DNA from: Acidobacteriota bacterium
GTDB lineage: Bacteria > Acidobacteriota > Blastocatellia > Pyrinomonadales > Pyrinomonadaceae
Assembly: GCA_020199775.1 (NCBI GenBank)
Contig: JAIVJZ010000041.1
Span: 558,001 to 622,000, forward strand
Direction of reading: 5' to 3'
DNA length: 64,000 bases
Shown here: positions 8,505-17,255 of the stretch, one piece after another
How positions within the stretch are numbered: position 1 is the first letter of the stretch
Layout: every line of letters starts with the position of its first letter
Notes under the pieces: generated by a model
Told to the model about the DNA's origin: nothing
Seen by the model: only the letters and a program-made list of their open reading frames with translations
Database searches by the model: none
Program-made: the position numbers and the translations under genes

Positions 8505-10220
8505 ATGTTTAGAAGAAGTTTGACCTCGCTCACCTGCACACTCGCCCTCATCTTTTTCGCCGCCTCTGGCGCGCGCTCGCAGACGGCGCAGGGCGGCGAC
8601 TTGATCATCGTCCTCCCGTTCGAGAACACGACCAACCAGCGCGAGTACAACTGGATCGGGACGAGTTTCGCAGACTCTCTGACCGACCTCTTGCAGATGT
8701 ACGGGCTGCGCGCCGTCTCGACGGATGAGCGCGAGTTGGTCTTCCAGCGTTTGCGCCTGCCCCTGACGGCCACGCCCTCGCACGCCACCGCGATCAACAT
8801 CGCGATGAAGGCGAAGGCGACGCTCGCCGTTATCGGCACTTACGACGTGGTGACGCCGCCCGACGGTAAGACCCCGACCGAGGTGCGCGTCAGCGCGCGC
8901 GTCGTGCGCGTCAACGAGGGGCAAATCTGGCCGCCCTACATTTTCGGCGACGCCCTCATCAACTTGCAGAAGATGCAGGGCATTCTCGCCTACCAGATTC
9001 TGCACCAGCGCGATTCCACGCTTGCCTATTCGCGCAACGAGATCGTCGAGCGTGCGACGAAGATTCCGCCGCGCGCCTTCGAGAGCTACGTCAAGGGCGT
9101 GATGACGGACGACCGCGAGAAGCGTTCAAACTATTTGCAGAACGCGATGAAGGAGTACGCGAAAACCAACGCGGGCGCGAACTACCCGCAGGCCGCGTTC
9201 GAACTCGGCAACCTCTACTTCAAACAGGAAGACTGGAAGAAGGCCGCCGAACATTTCTCGCGCCTGCAAAAAGGCGACCCGCACTTCGCGGAGGCCTCCT
9301 TTTACGCCGCGCTCAGTTACTGGCGGATGAACGATCTCAAGACCGCGCTCGGCGCGCTGCTGCCCGTTACCACCGACATGCCGCTCACCGGCATCTACAA
9401 CAACGCGGGCGCGCTCTCCATTCAGGCCGCGCTGGGCGAGAAGTCTGCGGAGGAGCGCGACCGCCTGCTCAAACAGGCGCAGACGTTTCTCGAACGCGCG
9501 AAAGAGTCCGACCCCGAAGACGCGGCCGTCCTCTACAATTACGCCTACGGGCTGTTTCTCGCCGGCCGTCATGCAGACGCCGCCGAACAACTCCGTTCGG
9601 TCATCATGTTGAATCCGCGCGACGGCGAAGCGCGCTTCCTCTACGCGAAGGCGCTTGAGAAATCGGGCGCGACCGCCGAGATGACGACGGCCGCCGATAA
9701 CGAGGCGCGCCGTTACCTGCCGACGACCTACGCGAAGATGCAGACCGACTGGCAGAAGTCGCAGGCGATTGCGTCGATCCCCGTGCGCCTGAATCAGCAG
9801 TTCGACATCGCCGAAGCGGTCAGAGCGCAGGCGCCACTCGCGGCGGTTGACGCCGCCAGCGTCACCACGCAGGACTTGCTGGTCAAAGCTCGCGCCGACT
9901 ACACGGCCGGGCGCGACGACGACGTGCTCTCGGAACTCAACCGCGTCCTGATGATCGAGCCGATGAACGCCGAAGCGCACCTGCTCATCGGGCGCATCTA
10001 CCAGCGTCGCGGCGATCTCGTCCGCGCCATCAGTTCCCTCAAGACCGCGATCTTCTGGGAGGCCAAGTTGATCGACGCGCACATCCTGCTCGGCCGCATC
10101 TTCCTCGAACGCGGCGACCTCGCGCAGGCCAAGACCCACGCGCGCACCGCCATGCAACTCGACCCCAACAATCAGGAAGCCATCGCCCTCTACCGCCAGT
10201 TGGAGACGGGAGCGAGGTAA
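8505..10220 (+). CDS. secreted TPR protein with FlgO/TolB-like N-terminal domain
   Basis: The start is chosen at ATG 8505 because an AGGAA lies 8 bases upstream; an in-frame ATG at 8496 and a longer TTG form exist. The signal peptide is MFRRSLTSLTCTLALIFF with cleavage near ARSQ. After it comes a domain beginning DLIIVLPFENTTNQ and GTSFADSLTDLL, the pattern of FlgO/TolB-like sensor domains. Many TPR units follow, for example AAFELGNLYFKQEDWKKAAEHFSRL and AEAHLLIGRIYQRRGDLVRA at the C-terminus. It is likely a periplasmic protein-interaction scaffold. A repeat hairpin begins 8 bases after its stop. Confidence 0.75.
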   Translation: MFRRSLTSLTCTLALIFFAASGARSQTAQGGDLIIVLPFENTTNQREYNWIGTSFADSLTDLLQMYGLRAVSTDERELVFQRLRLPLTATPSHATAINIAMKAKATLAVIGTYDVVTPPDGKTPTEVRVSARVVRVNEGQIWPPYIFGDALINLQKMQGILAYQILHQRDSTLAYSRNEIVERATKIPPRAFESYVKGVMTDDREKRSNYLQNAMKEYAKTNAGANYPQAAFELGNLYFKQEDWKKAAEHFSRLQKGDPHFAEASFYAALSYWRMNDLKTALGALLPVTTDMPLTGIYNNAGALSIQAALGEKSAEERDRLLKQAQTFLERAKESDPEDAAVLYNYAYGLFLAGRHADAAEQLRSVIMLNPRDGEARFLYAKALEKSGATAEMTTAADNEARRYLPTTYAKMQTDWQKSQAIASIPVRLNQQFDIAEAVRAQAPLAAVDAASVTTQDLLVKARADYTAGRDDDVLSELNRVLMIEPMNAEAHLLIGRIYQRRGDLVRAISSLKTAIFWEAKLIDAHILLGRIFLERGDLAQAKTHARTAMQLDPNNQEAIALYRQLETGAR

Positions 10221-10227
10221 CTCCGAA

Positions 10228-10353
10228 GGGATGAGGGCGGAGGGATGAGGGATGAATTAAGAGAAGCATTCAACTTCCTGAGTGCTTCATTGCATCCCTC
10301 ATCCCTCATCCGTCATCGCTTTCTTTCATCCCTCGTCCCTCCGCCCTCAACCC
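10228..10353. repeat. heptamer-arm hairpin element (GGGATGA class)
   Basis: The left arm at 10228-10255 consists of four heptamers (GGGATGA with one GGGCGGA). The right side has two complementary copies, at about 10293-10317 and 10326-10353; the latter matches the reverse complement of the left arm with 2 mismatches in 28. It follows the TPR gene and runs into the start of the next reading frame. Confidence 0.85.
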
Positions 10354-10625
10354 TTTCTTTCATCCTCTTACTCGTCGGCGCGGGTTTGATCATCGCGTGC
10401 GTAATCGTGGCGGCGATGTCGCGTCATCAGAAAAGCGCGGGGAGGCCGTTGCATCTGGAGGGGCGTGTCGGGGTCGTGCTGGAGGCTCTGGAGCCGGAGG
10501 GGGCGGTGCTGGTGGACGGCGAATTGTGGCGCGCGCGGGCGCGGGGCGGTGATAGAATCGCGCGCGGGCGGGTTCGCATCGTGGGCGCACGAGGGCATTG
10601 GCTGGAAGTCGAAGCCGTCGCCTGA
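10245..10625 (+). CDS. NfeD-like membrane protein (short form)
   Basis: The C-terminal half is an NfeD OB-fold domain: GRVGVVLEALEPEGAVLVDG, then LWRARARGGDRI and VRIVGARGHWLEVE. One transmembrane helix (FILLLVGAGLIIACVIVAA) precedes it. Family members anchor in the membrane and act with stomatin/SPFH proteins. The start is uncertain: ATG 10245 lies inside the left arm of a repeat hairpin and the first 35 or so residues are encoded by repeat sequence, so translation more likely begins near the helix (TTG at 10386 is in frame). No SPFH gene is adjacent. Confidence 0.6.
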   Translation: MRDELREAFNFLSASLHPSSLIRHRFLSSLVPPPSTLSFILLLVGAGLIIACVIVAAMSRHQKSAGRPLHLEGRVGVVLEALEPEGAVLVDGELWRARARGGDRIARGRVRIVGARGHWLEVEAVA

Positions 10626-10753
10626 TGTTTTCAAGAGAGAAGTGGCAAGCACGAAAGAAGTTAAATCGTGACCCCGCCGCCTTCACTTCTCTGAGAGTGG
10701 CCTGCCGCTACTCCAGCCGCCCGCCGAGCTATCCCCTTAAAACACATCTTACA

Positions 10754-10779
10754 AGAACCCGGTCAAGTGACCGGGTTCT
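10754..10779. terminator. intrinsic terminator hairpin
   Basis: A 12-bp perfect stem (AGAACCCGGTCA / TGACCGGGTTCT, formally a 2-base loop that would open to 4-6) is followed on the plus strand by CCTGCTTTTT. It lies 128 bases after the NfeD-like gene, the only upstream plus-strand gene it could serve. Confidence 0.7.
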
Positions 10780-10894
10780 CCTGCTTTTTACAAGGTTTAT
10801 TTTTGCCTTTTATTGCCCGTGCGGGCGTTTTGCCGCGGCGACTTACGACACACGGCCTCTTCTTGCGGCACGGCCGTCACGCGTCAGGACGACA

Positions 10895-10923
10895 AAATTT
10901 GTCACCCGGCCGGTGACAAATTT
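10895..10923. promoter_or_regulatory. perfect 12-bp palindrome upstream of lnt
   Basis: AAATTTGTCACC at 10895-10906 and GGTGACAAATTT at 10912-10923 are exact reverse complements around a 5-base centre. There is no T-run after it, so it looks more like a dimeric operator or an RNA hairpin than a terminator. It is about 150 bases before the lnt start. Confidence 0.5.
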
Positions 10924-10980
10924 CCGCTCTTTTGCCGCAAACCGTAAACGTTTTGGCGCATGCGCGCGACCAATTTGTGA

Positions 10981-11004
10981 GGCGCGAAAAAATATTTTCG
11001 CGCC
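10981..11004. promoter_or_regulatory. second strong hairpin in the lnt leader
   Basis: GGCGCGAAAA (10981-10990) pairs with TTTTCGCGCC (10995-11004) around AATA, with weaker outer pairing (AATTTGTGA with TCATAAATT). The stem top is A/T rich, so it could act as a bidirectional terminator or leader structure 68 bases before lnt. Confidence 0.45.
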
Positions 11005-11072
11005 TTCATAAATTTTCTCCCGAGCGCGCGTGTCCGGTGCGCCCGGTCTCTGCTAAACTCGCATGCGTGCAG

Positions 11073-12746
11073 ATGGTTGTTTCCCTCGATGCGCCGAAGA
11101 CGGGCGGGCGGCGCGATAAGTTTCGCGCGGGCGTGCGCGCCTGCATCCCTCAACGAAGCCACACGGCGCTGGCCGTGCTCTCGGCGTTCCTGCTGATCCT
11201 CTCGTTTCCCGATTTCGACTTGTGGCCGCTCGCGTGGGTCGGCCTCGTCCCTCTGCTCGTCGCCGCGGCGCGGGTAACGCGCGCGCGTCAGGCGTTCGCG
11301 CTCGGCTGGCTCGCGGGCGCGATCTTTTTTTACGGCTCCTGCTGGTGGCTCACGTATTCGATGATTCACTACGGCGGGCTGCCGCGCCCGCTGGCCTACG
11401 CGCTGCTCATCCCCGTCGTACTCATCGTCGGGCTCTTACCCGCGACGTTCGCGCTCGCGCTCGCGCGCTTGCGTGCGCGTTGGGGCGTGTACGCGCTGCT
11501 GGCCGCGCCGCCGATGTGGGCTGCGTCGGAATGGGCGCGACTCGGCGCGACCGGCCAACTCTGGAACGCCATCGGCTACTCGCAAGCCTTCCACCCCGAC
11601 ATCATCCAATCCGCGACGTGGGGGGGCGTCTACGCCGTCGGATTTTTCATCGTCGTCGTCAACGCGGTCGTGGCCTTGACGCTTCTGCAAAGAGATGCGC
11701 GTTCCTTCAACGTCGCCGTTCTCGCTCTGATGGCCGTCGGGTTAGTTTTTCTACTACAGCAGTTCTCAAGCTTCAGAAACTTCGACGCCGAACCGAAGAC
11801 GGAGGCGGTCGTCATCGCGCTACAGCCGAACGTCTCCGTCAACTTCGGACGTTCGGCGGAAGAGACGGCCGCGCTCGTCAGCCGTCACCTGACGATGAGC
11901 GCGGGCGCGCTCGGCGAGTGGGAACAAAAGCAAGCCGACGGGGACATAAGCGGAGACGGGCAAAGCTCACAGTCGAGCGGAGAGAGCGGGAGCGCGCAGC
12001 CCATCCCGCGCCTCGTCGTCTGGCCTGAGTCGCCGATGAATTTCGCTTATGCGAACGACCGGGAGTTTCAAACGCTGGTCGGCGGGTTCGCGCGCGCGGA
12101 GCGGACGAACGTCATCTTCAACTCGCTCGAACCCGCGCCCGCGGGCGGCGGGTATAACTCGGCCGTGCTGGTGAATGAAGCGGGGCGGCTCGTCGCGCAG
12201 TATGATAAGATTCGCCTGTTGCCGTTTGGCGAGTACGTGCCGTTGCCGCGCTGGTTTCCGCCCGCGTGGCTGGTGAGCGGCATCGTCGGAGATTTTACGC
12301 CGGGGGCGAACTACACGCTGCTGCCCATCGGCGAGACGCGCGTGGGAGTCTTTATCTGTTTCGAGTCGGCCTTTCCCTCAATCGCACGGACGTTCACAGA
12401 CGCAGGCGCAGACGTGCTCATCAACATCTCGAACGACGGCTATCTCGGACAGACGCCGGTGCTCCGCCAGCACCTCGCGAACGCTGTCCTGCGCGCCGTC
12501 GAAAATCGTCGCACCGTCCTGCGCGTGACGAACACAGGCATCAGCGCGCACATCTCGCCGCAGGGCGTTGTCTCAGATGCGACCGGCAGTTTCGAGCCCG
12601 CCACGCGCACGTGGACGATCACGCGCGCGACGGGAGGCAAAACTTTTTACACGCGCCGCGGCGACCTCTTCGTCGCCCTCTGCGCCGCCTTTAGTATTTT
12701 GATGATCGCCACAACGATTAAGAAGAAAGTCAATCGTGAAGCGTAA
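11073..12746 (+). CDS. lnt: apolipoprotein N-acyltransferase
   Basis: Transfers an acyl chain from phospholipid to the N-terminal cysteine of lipoproteins, the last step of lipoprotein maturation, in the inner membrane. With the ATG at 11073 the protein is 557 residues; the frame extends upstream to 10932 but those residues are not Lnt-like. Several N-terminal membrane helices begin with TALAVLSAFLLILSFPDFD. The C-terminal CN-hydrolase domain carries the Glu-Lys-Cys triad: E319 in VWPESP, K379 in YDKIRLLPFGEYVP and C429 in VFICFES. A low-complexity Gly/Ser/Gln loop lies between the helices and E319. The 3' end of the gene forms one arm of a repeat hairpin. Confidence 0.95.
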   Translation: MVVSLDAPKTGGRRDKFRAGVRACIPQRSHTALAVLSAFLLILSFPDFDLWPLAWVGLVPLLVAAARVTRARQAFALGWLAGAIFFYGSCWWLTYSMIHYGGLPRPLAYALLIPVVLIVGLLPATFALALARLRARWGVYALLAAPPMWAASEWARLGATGQLWNAIGYSQAFHPDIIQSATWGGVYAVGFFIVVVNAVVALTLLQRDARSFNVAVLALMAVGLVFLLQQFSSFRNFDAEPKTEAVVIALQPNVSVNFGRSAEETAALVSRHLTMSAGALGEWEQKQADGDISGDGQSSQSSGESGSAQPIPRLVVWPESPMNFAYANDREFQTLVGGFARAERTNVIFNSLEPAPAGGGYNSAVLVNEAGRLVAQYDKIRLLPFGEYVPLPRWFPPAWLVSGIVGDFTPGANYTLLPIGETRVGVFICFESAFPSIARTFTDAGADVLINISNDGYLGQTPVLRQHLANAVLRAVENRRTVLRVTNTGISAHISPQGVVSDATGSFEPATRTWTITRATGGKTFYTRRGDLFVALCAAFSILMIATTIKKKVNREA

Positions 12747-12790
12747 ATCGTAAATTGAAGAACCCGGTTCTCCATCTATTCACGATTGAC
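12731..12790. repeat. heptamer-arm hairpin (AATCGTG/TAAATCG class)
   Basis: Heptamer words TCAATCG-TGAAGCG-TAAATCG-TAAATTG overlap the last codons of lnt. TTCACGATTGA at 12780-12790 is the exact reverse complement of TCAATCGTGAA at 12731-12741. A small GAACCCGGTTC hairpin lies between. It probably ends lnt transcription. Confidence 0.65.
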
Positions 12791-12806
12791 GAGTTTTGGA
12801 GGTTTA

Positions 12807-13923
12807 ATGTTAGAGACTTTAACAGTTCAAGAGTTGCGGAGCAGTTACGACGACTTACGCGCGCGCGTCGAGCAACTCGGGAGGTTTCTTTGATGTCGCG
12901 GCGAAGCAGGACGAGTTGAAACGTATCGAGGCGCAAGCCTCCGCGCCGGACTTCTGGAACGATCAAGAGGAGGCGCAGCGGGCGTTGCAGCAGCGCAGCC
13001 GTCTGGAACGCGTCATCAGTCGCCAGCAGAGTTTCGAGTCGGCGGTCGCGGACGCGGGCGTGCTCTTTGAATTCGCCGAAGGCGGCGAAGACCCGGACAG
13101 TTTGAGCGAACTACGCGCGCTCGTCGAACGGCTCGGGCGCGAGATCGGCGAGGCCGAAACCGAGATGCTGCTCGCGGGCGAGAACGACGCGCGCAACGCT
13201 ATCTGCACCATCCACCCCGGCGCGGGCGGCACGGAATCGCAGGACTGGGCGGAGATGCTGCTGCGCATGTACCTGAAATGGGCGGAGCGGCGCGGCTTCA
13301 AAACCGAGATCATCGACTACCAGCCGGGCGAGGAGGCGGGGATCAAGGGCGTGACGTTTCGCGTCGAAGGCGAATATGCCTACGGGCTGCTCGCGGCCGA
13401 GGCGGGCGTCCACCGTCTGGTGCGCATCTCGCCGTTTGATCAAGCGGCGCGGCGTCATACCAGTTTCGCGTCGCTCTTCGTCTACCCGGAAATTGACGAG
13501 ACCATCGAGGTCGAGATTCAGGACAAGGACTTGCGCGTGGACACCTATCGCGCCACCGGCGCGGGCGGCCAGCACATCAACACGACCGACTCGGCCGTCC
13601 GCATCACGCACATCCCGACCAACATCGTCGTCCAGTGCCAGAATCAACGCTCGCAACACCAGAACCGCGCCGTCGCCATGCAGGTGCTGCGCTCGCGGCT
13701 CTACGAACTCGAACTGGAGCGGCGGCAGGCCGAAACCGCCGCGCTCGAAGCGAACAAGGCCGACATCTCCTTCGGCTCGCAGATCAGAAACTACGTCCTC
13801 GCGCCCTATCGCTTGGTTAAAGACGCGCGCACGAAGCTCGAACGCGGCGACGTGGACTCGGTGCTCGCGGGCGATTTGGACGACTTCATCAAGGCTTATC
13901 TACTGTCGCGACGCGCGGCCTGA
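12807..13923 (+). CDS. prfB: peptide chain release factor 2 (programmed +1 frameshift)
   Basis: RF2 releases peptides at UGA and UAA. Translation starts at ATG 12807, with GGAGG just upstream. After 28 codons the frame meets TGA at 12891-12893; skipping T12891 joins it to the main frame, which runs to 13923. The joined protein is 372 residues. It has the stop-codon recognition tripeptide SPF at about 208-210 and the catalytic GGQ at about 253-255, both close to the E. coli positions, plus RRHTSFASLFVYPE and QCQNQRSQHQNR. The coding sequence is join(12807..12890, 12892..13923). Confidence 0.97.
12880..12893 (+). promoter_or_regulatory. prfB autoregulatory frameshift site
   Basis: GGAGG in the coding sequence acts as an internal Shine-Dalgarno three bases before the slippery CTT codon, followed by in-frame TGA. 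In known prfB genes low RF2 makes the ribosome pause at this UGA and slip +1, so RF2 controls its own level. The Shine-Dalgarno to CTT TGA layout is the standard one. Confidence 0.93.
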
Positions 13924-13929
13924 TGAAAA

Positions 13930-14012
13930 AGTTTCAAGTTTCAGGTTTCAGGTTTCAAGTTCAAAAGCCTCGAACCTCAGTCCTGAAACTTGAAACCTGA
14001 AACTTGAAACTT
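13930..14012. repeat. heptamer-arm hairpin (TTTCAAG/TTTCAGG class)
   Basis: The left arm (13930-13960) is a run of TTTCAAG and TTTCAGG heptamers; the right arm (13983-14012) is the complementary CTGAAAC/TTGAAAC run. It fills the whole gap between prfB and ftsK. The same class recurs at 18611, 27807 and 55066. Confidence 0.9.
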
Positions 14013-14019
14013 AAAAGAT

Positions 14020-16707
14020 ATGGCAACAACACAGACGGATACGCGGACGCACCAACTGCCGCTGCAATCGCCGCAGCGCAACTCGCGGCGTAACGAGATC
14101 ATCGCCATCGCGCTCTTCGCGCTCGGCCTGATGCTCACGCTCTGCCTCGTCTTCTTCAACCCGAACGATCCGTCTCTGAACTCCGCCGGGCAGGACGAGA
14201 CGCAGAACCTCGTCGGCCCCGTCGGCGCATACGTCTCCGACGCGATGTTGCAGACGGTCGGCCTCGCCTCCTACCTGTTGCCGCTCCTGCTCTTCCTCGC
14301 CGCGTGGCGTCGTTTTCGCACGCGGCGCATCCACGCGCCCGTCACGCGTATCGCCGGACTCTTAACGCTTTTGATTTCGGTCTCGGCCATCCTCGCCCTC
14401 CTCCGCATGCCGCTGCTCTTCGACGGGCGCGTCAGCGCGGGCGGCTTCGTCGGCACGTTCGTCGCGTCGAATCTGGCGAGCGCGTTGAACGGCGTCGGCG
14501 CGTTCGTCCTGCTGCTCGCGCTCGCCGCGACGGGGTTTCTGCTCGCCACCAACTTCTCCTTCGCGCGCGCCTACGAGCGCGCGGTGGAAGCCTTCGGCCA
14601 CCCGTCGGCCTTCCTCAATTCGCTCTCGACGCGCTTCCAGACGTGGCGCACGGAGCGACGCGAGTTGGCCGCGCGACGCGCCGAACAGAGACGCGCCGCG
14701 CACGCCGCGCACGAGGAGACCGTCGCCGAAGAGAAACGTTTGCGTGAGAAGAAGACCGGAGCCGAACGCGTCGCCGACTTTATGCGCGACATGGAGACGC
14801 CCGCCGTCTCCACGACCACGCCGACAACGCAGTCCACGTCAGCCAACGCGGCCATCCAACGCTCGGCCACCGTCGCCGCCGACGCCGGTGTGTCGCCGCA
14901 GCCCGCGTTGCGGGATGACCCGGACGAAGCCTTCGAGGAACTCGCGGGCGCGAACGGCCGGAACGATCAGCTTTCGGGCGATGCCCCCGCACGGCCGAAC
15001 GCACAAACGAACGGCGGCGCGTCCGTCCGCAAGACGGCCGTGAAGGCCAAAGACGGCGACAATAATCTCTCGCCCGGCGCGCTCGTCGCAGAGGAAGACG
15101 AAGAGGTCGCCGAGATGGTCGCCTCCGTGTCGGTCGTGCGCACGGAGAACCCGGAAGAAGTTGTCGCCGGTCAGCAGAAGGAAGACAAGGCCACGCGCGA
15201 AGCCCGCCGCGCCGAGAAGTACGCAGAGGCCATGAGCGGTTACGGCATGCCGAGCCTCGATTACCTGAACGCGCCGCCGCCGCGCCACGAGCAGGCCGAC
15301 GAGGAACTGCGCAACCTCGCCACGCGCGTCGCCGAGAAGTGCAAAGAGTTCAACGTGACGGGCAAGATCGAATACATCTGCCCCGGCCCCGTCGTCACGA
15401 CCTACGAATTCAAACCCGACCCCGGCGTCAAGTATTCGCGCGTCACCGGCCTCGTGGACGATCTGTGCCTCGCGCTCAAAGCCGAGTCCATACGCATCGA
15501 CCGCGTGCCGGGCAAGGCGCACGTCGGCATCGAAGTGCCCAATCACCAGCGCGATAACATCATGCTCCGCGAGGTGATCGAATCGCGCCACTTCAAAGAT
15601 TCCACCTCGAAACTGACGCTCGCGCTCGGCAAGACGATTGACGGCCTGAACTACGTCGCAGACCTCGCGCGCATGCCGCACCTTTTGATCGCGGGCGCGA
15701 CGGGCACGGGCAAGTCCGTCTGCCTGAATTCGCTCGTCGTCTCGATTCTTTATAAAGCGCGTCCCGATGAAGTCAAATTCATCATGATCGACCCGAAGCG
15801 TCTTGAGTTGGGTCTCTACGCGGACATCCCGCACCTCGCGACGCCCATCATCACCGACCCGAAGCGCGCCGCGAACGCGTTGAAGTGGGCGGTCGCGCAG
15901 ATGGAGGCGCGCTACAAGGAACTCGCCAAGTGGGGCGTGCGCAACATCGACGGCTTCAACGTCGAGGTCATGCGCCGCAACATGGTCGAGGACTTCGACG
16001 ACGAGGGGCAGCCGTGGAAGACTCTGCCCTACATCGTCATCATCGTCGACGAACTCGCCGACCTGATGATGACCGCCGGGCACGACGTGGAAGAGGCCAT
16101 CACGCGTCTCGCACAGATGGCGCGCGCCGTCGGCATCCACCTCGTGCTCGCCACGCAACGCCCTAGCGTGGATGTCATCACCGGGCTCATCAAGGCCAAC
16201 TTCCCTTCGCGCATCGCGCTGCGCACGTCGTCCAAAGTAGACTCGCGCACGATCATCGACGCCAACGGCGCGGAGCAACTTCTCGGTCGCGGCGACATGT
16301 TGTTTCTTCCGCCCGGAACCTCTCGCCTCATCCGAGTCCACGGCGCATACCTCGACGAGTCCGAGGTCGGCCGTATCGTCGCGCACATCAAGGGGCAGGG
16401 CGAACCGCTCTACGACGAGACGATCACGCAGTCGGAAGAAGAGTCAGGCAGCGCGAACGGCGCGGGCGGCGACCACGACGAACTTTTCGAGCAAGCCCTG
16501 CGCATCTGCGTCGAGATGAAGCGCGCTTCCACCTCCGTCCTCCAGCGACGCCTGCGCATCGGCTACGGCCGCGCCGCCGCCATCCTCGACGCGATGGAAC
16601 GAGAGGGCTACATCGGTCAGGCGGACGGCGCGCGCCCGCGCCCGATCACGGGGCGCGCCTACGAAATCGTCACGCACTGGGACGACCAACTGCGCGAAGA
16701 GGGCTGA
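14020..16707 (+). CDS. ftsK: DNA translocase FtsK/SpoIIIE
   Basis: 895 residues. It pumps DNA through the closing septum and aids chromosome dimer resolution. Four or five hydrophobic helices occupy residues 25-200. A long acidic and Ala/Thr-rich linker follows to about 400. The motor domain has Walker A GATGTGKS at 559-566, Walker B IIVDELADLMM around residue 677 and the ATQRPSVDVITG block. The C-terminal gamma winged helix (CVEMKRASTSVLQRRLRIGY) is the part that reads KOPS-type DNA signals. The gene starts just after the repeat hairpin behind prfB and is followed by its own terminator. Confidence 0.96.
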   Translation: MATTQTDTRTHQLPLQSPQRNSRRNEIIAIALFALGLMLTLCLVFFNPNDPSLNSAGQDETQNLVGPVGAYVSDAMLQTVGLASYLLPLLLFLAAWRRFRTRRIHAPVTRIAGLLTLLISVSAILALLRMPLLFDGRVSAGGFVGTFVASNLASALNGVGAFVLLLALAATGFLLATNFSFARAYERAVEAFGHPSAFLNSLSTRFQTWRTERRELAARRAEQRRAAHAAHEETVAEEKRLREKKTGAERVADFMRDMETPAVSTTTPTTQSTSANAAIQRSATVAADAGVSPQPALRDDPDEAFEELAGANGRNDQLSGDAPARPNAQTNGGASVRKTAVKAKDGDNNLSPGALVAEEDEEVAEMVASVSVVRTENPEEVVAGQQKEDKATREARRAEKYAEAMSGYGMPSLDYLNAPPPRHEQADEELRNLATRVAEKCKEFNVTGKIEYICPGPVVTTYEFKPDPGVKYSRVTGLVDDLCLALKAESIRIDRVPGKAHVGIEVPNHQRDNIMLREVIESRHFKDSTSKLTLALGKTIDGLNYVADLARMPHLLIAGATGTGKSVCLNSLVVSILYKARPDEVKFIMIDPKRLELGLYADIPHLATPIITDPKRAANALKWAVAQMEARYKELAKWGVRNIDGFNVEVMRRNMVEDFDDEGQPWKTLPYIVIIVDELADLMMTAGHDVEEAITRLAQMARAVGIHLVLATQRPSVDVITGLIKANFPSRIALRTSSKVDSRTIIDANGAEQLLGRGDMLFLPPGTSRLIRVHGAYLDESEVGRIVAHIKGQGEPLYDETITQSEEESGSANGAGGDHDELFEQALRICVEMKRASTSVLQRRLRIGYGRAAAILDAMEREGYIGQADGARPRPITGRAYEIVTHWDDQLREEG

Positions 16708-16711
16708 AACA

Positions 16712-16738
16712 ACTTTTCCACAGTTGCTGTGGAAAAGT
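16712..16738 (+). terminator. hairpin after ftsK
   Basis: ACTTTTCCACAG (16712-16723) and CTGTGGAAAAGT (16727-16738) form a perfect 12-bp stem around TTG, five bases after the ftsK stop. The downstream tract is not T-rich, so efficiency is uncertain. TGTGGAAAA occurs once more just after it. Confidence 0.6.
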
Positions 16739-16850
16739 CTGTGGAAAAATCGCTTTTTGGCGTTACAAGTTCCTGACAAATTTAGACTTCTAGCATTTTG
16801 CACATCTTCGCGGCAAAGTTTCCGTTCTTGTTTCAAAGGTTGTTAAAGCC

Positions 16851-17240
16851 GTGGATTATCAACGCTTTGAACGTGGCAATCGAAACACTTCGCGCAGGCG
16901 CGTGCGCTTTTTGACGCTCGTGTTTTTCTGCTACACGCTCGTCTTCGCGTGTGTCTCTTCGTGTGTTAAGTTGCCCCGCCGCGCCGGAGTTGTAAATAGT
17001 CTTACAACCCCCCGACTCACAACCGCGCCGCCCGCTCCGGCGAAGACGCTCATCAATCTCAACACCGCCTCGCGGGAAGAGTTGGAGCGTCTGCCCGGCA
17101 TCGGCGAAGGGCTGGCCGCGCGCATCGTCGAACACCGCGAGCGTCACGGAGCGTTTCGCCGCGTCGAACATCTCATCATCGTGCGCGGCATCAGCGAGAG
17201 ACGCTTCGCCGAGTTGCGCGCCTTCGTCACCGTCGATTGA
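16851..17240 (+). CDS. ComEA-like helix-hairpin-helix protein
   Basis: 129 residues from a GTG start. One N-terminal hydrophobic segment (FLTLVFFCYTLVFACVSSC) contains a possible lipobox-like cysteine region. A Pro-rich linker leads to the double helix-hairpin-helix: INLNTASREELERLPGIGEG, then RIVEHRERHGAF. ComEA homologues bind incoming double-stranded DNA at the outer face of the membrane during transformation. A comEC gene at 19336 and pilus genes at 51002-56398 make a competence role plausible. Small anchored HhH proteins of other function cannot be excluded. Confidence 0.75.
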   Translation: MDYQRFERGNRNTSRRRVRFLTLVFFCYTLVFACVSSCVKLPRRAGVVNSLTTPRLTTAPPAPAKTLINLNTASREELERLPGIGEGLAARIVEHRERHGAFRRVEHLIIVRGISERRFAELRAFVTVD

Positions 17241-17255
17241 GTTGATTGATTCGCT

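Noticed and set aside
13930..14012. Heptamer arrays considered as CRISPR
   Set aside because: Word length is 7, there are no spacers between words, the arms are inverted and there is no cas gene in the window.
14839..16386. 515-codon minus-strand ORF opposite ftsK
   Set aside because: Antisense shadow of a GC-rich gene; composition is Arg/His/Asp-rich with no family pattern, while the plus strand encodes a textbook FtsK motor.
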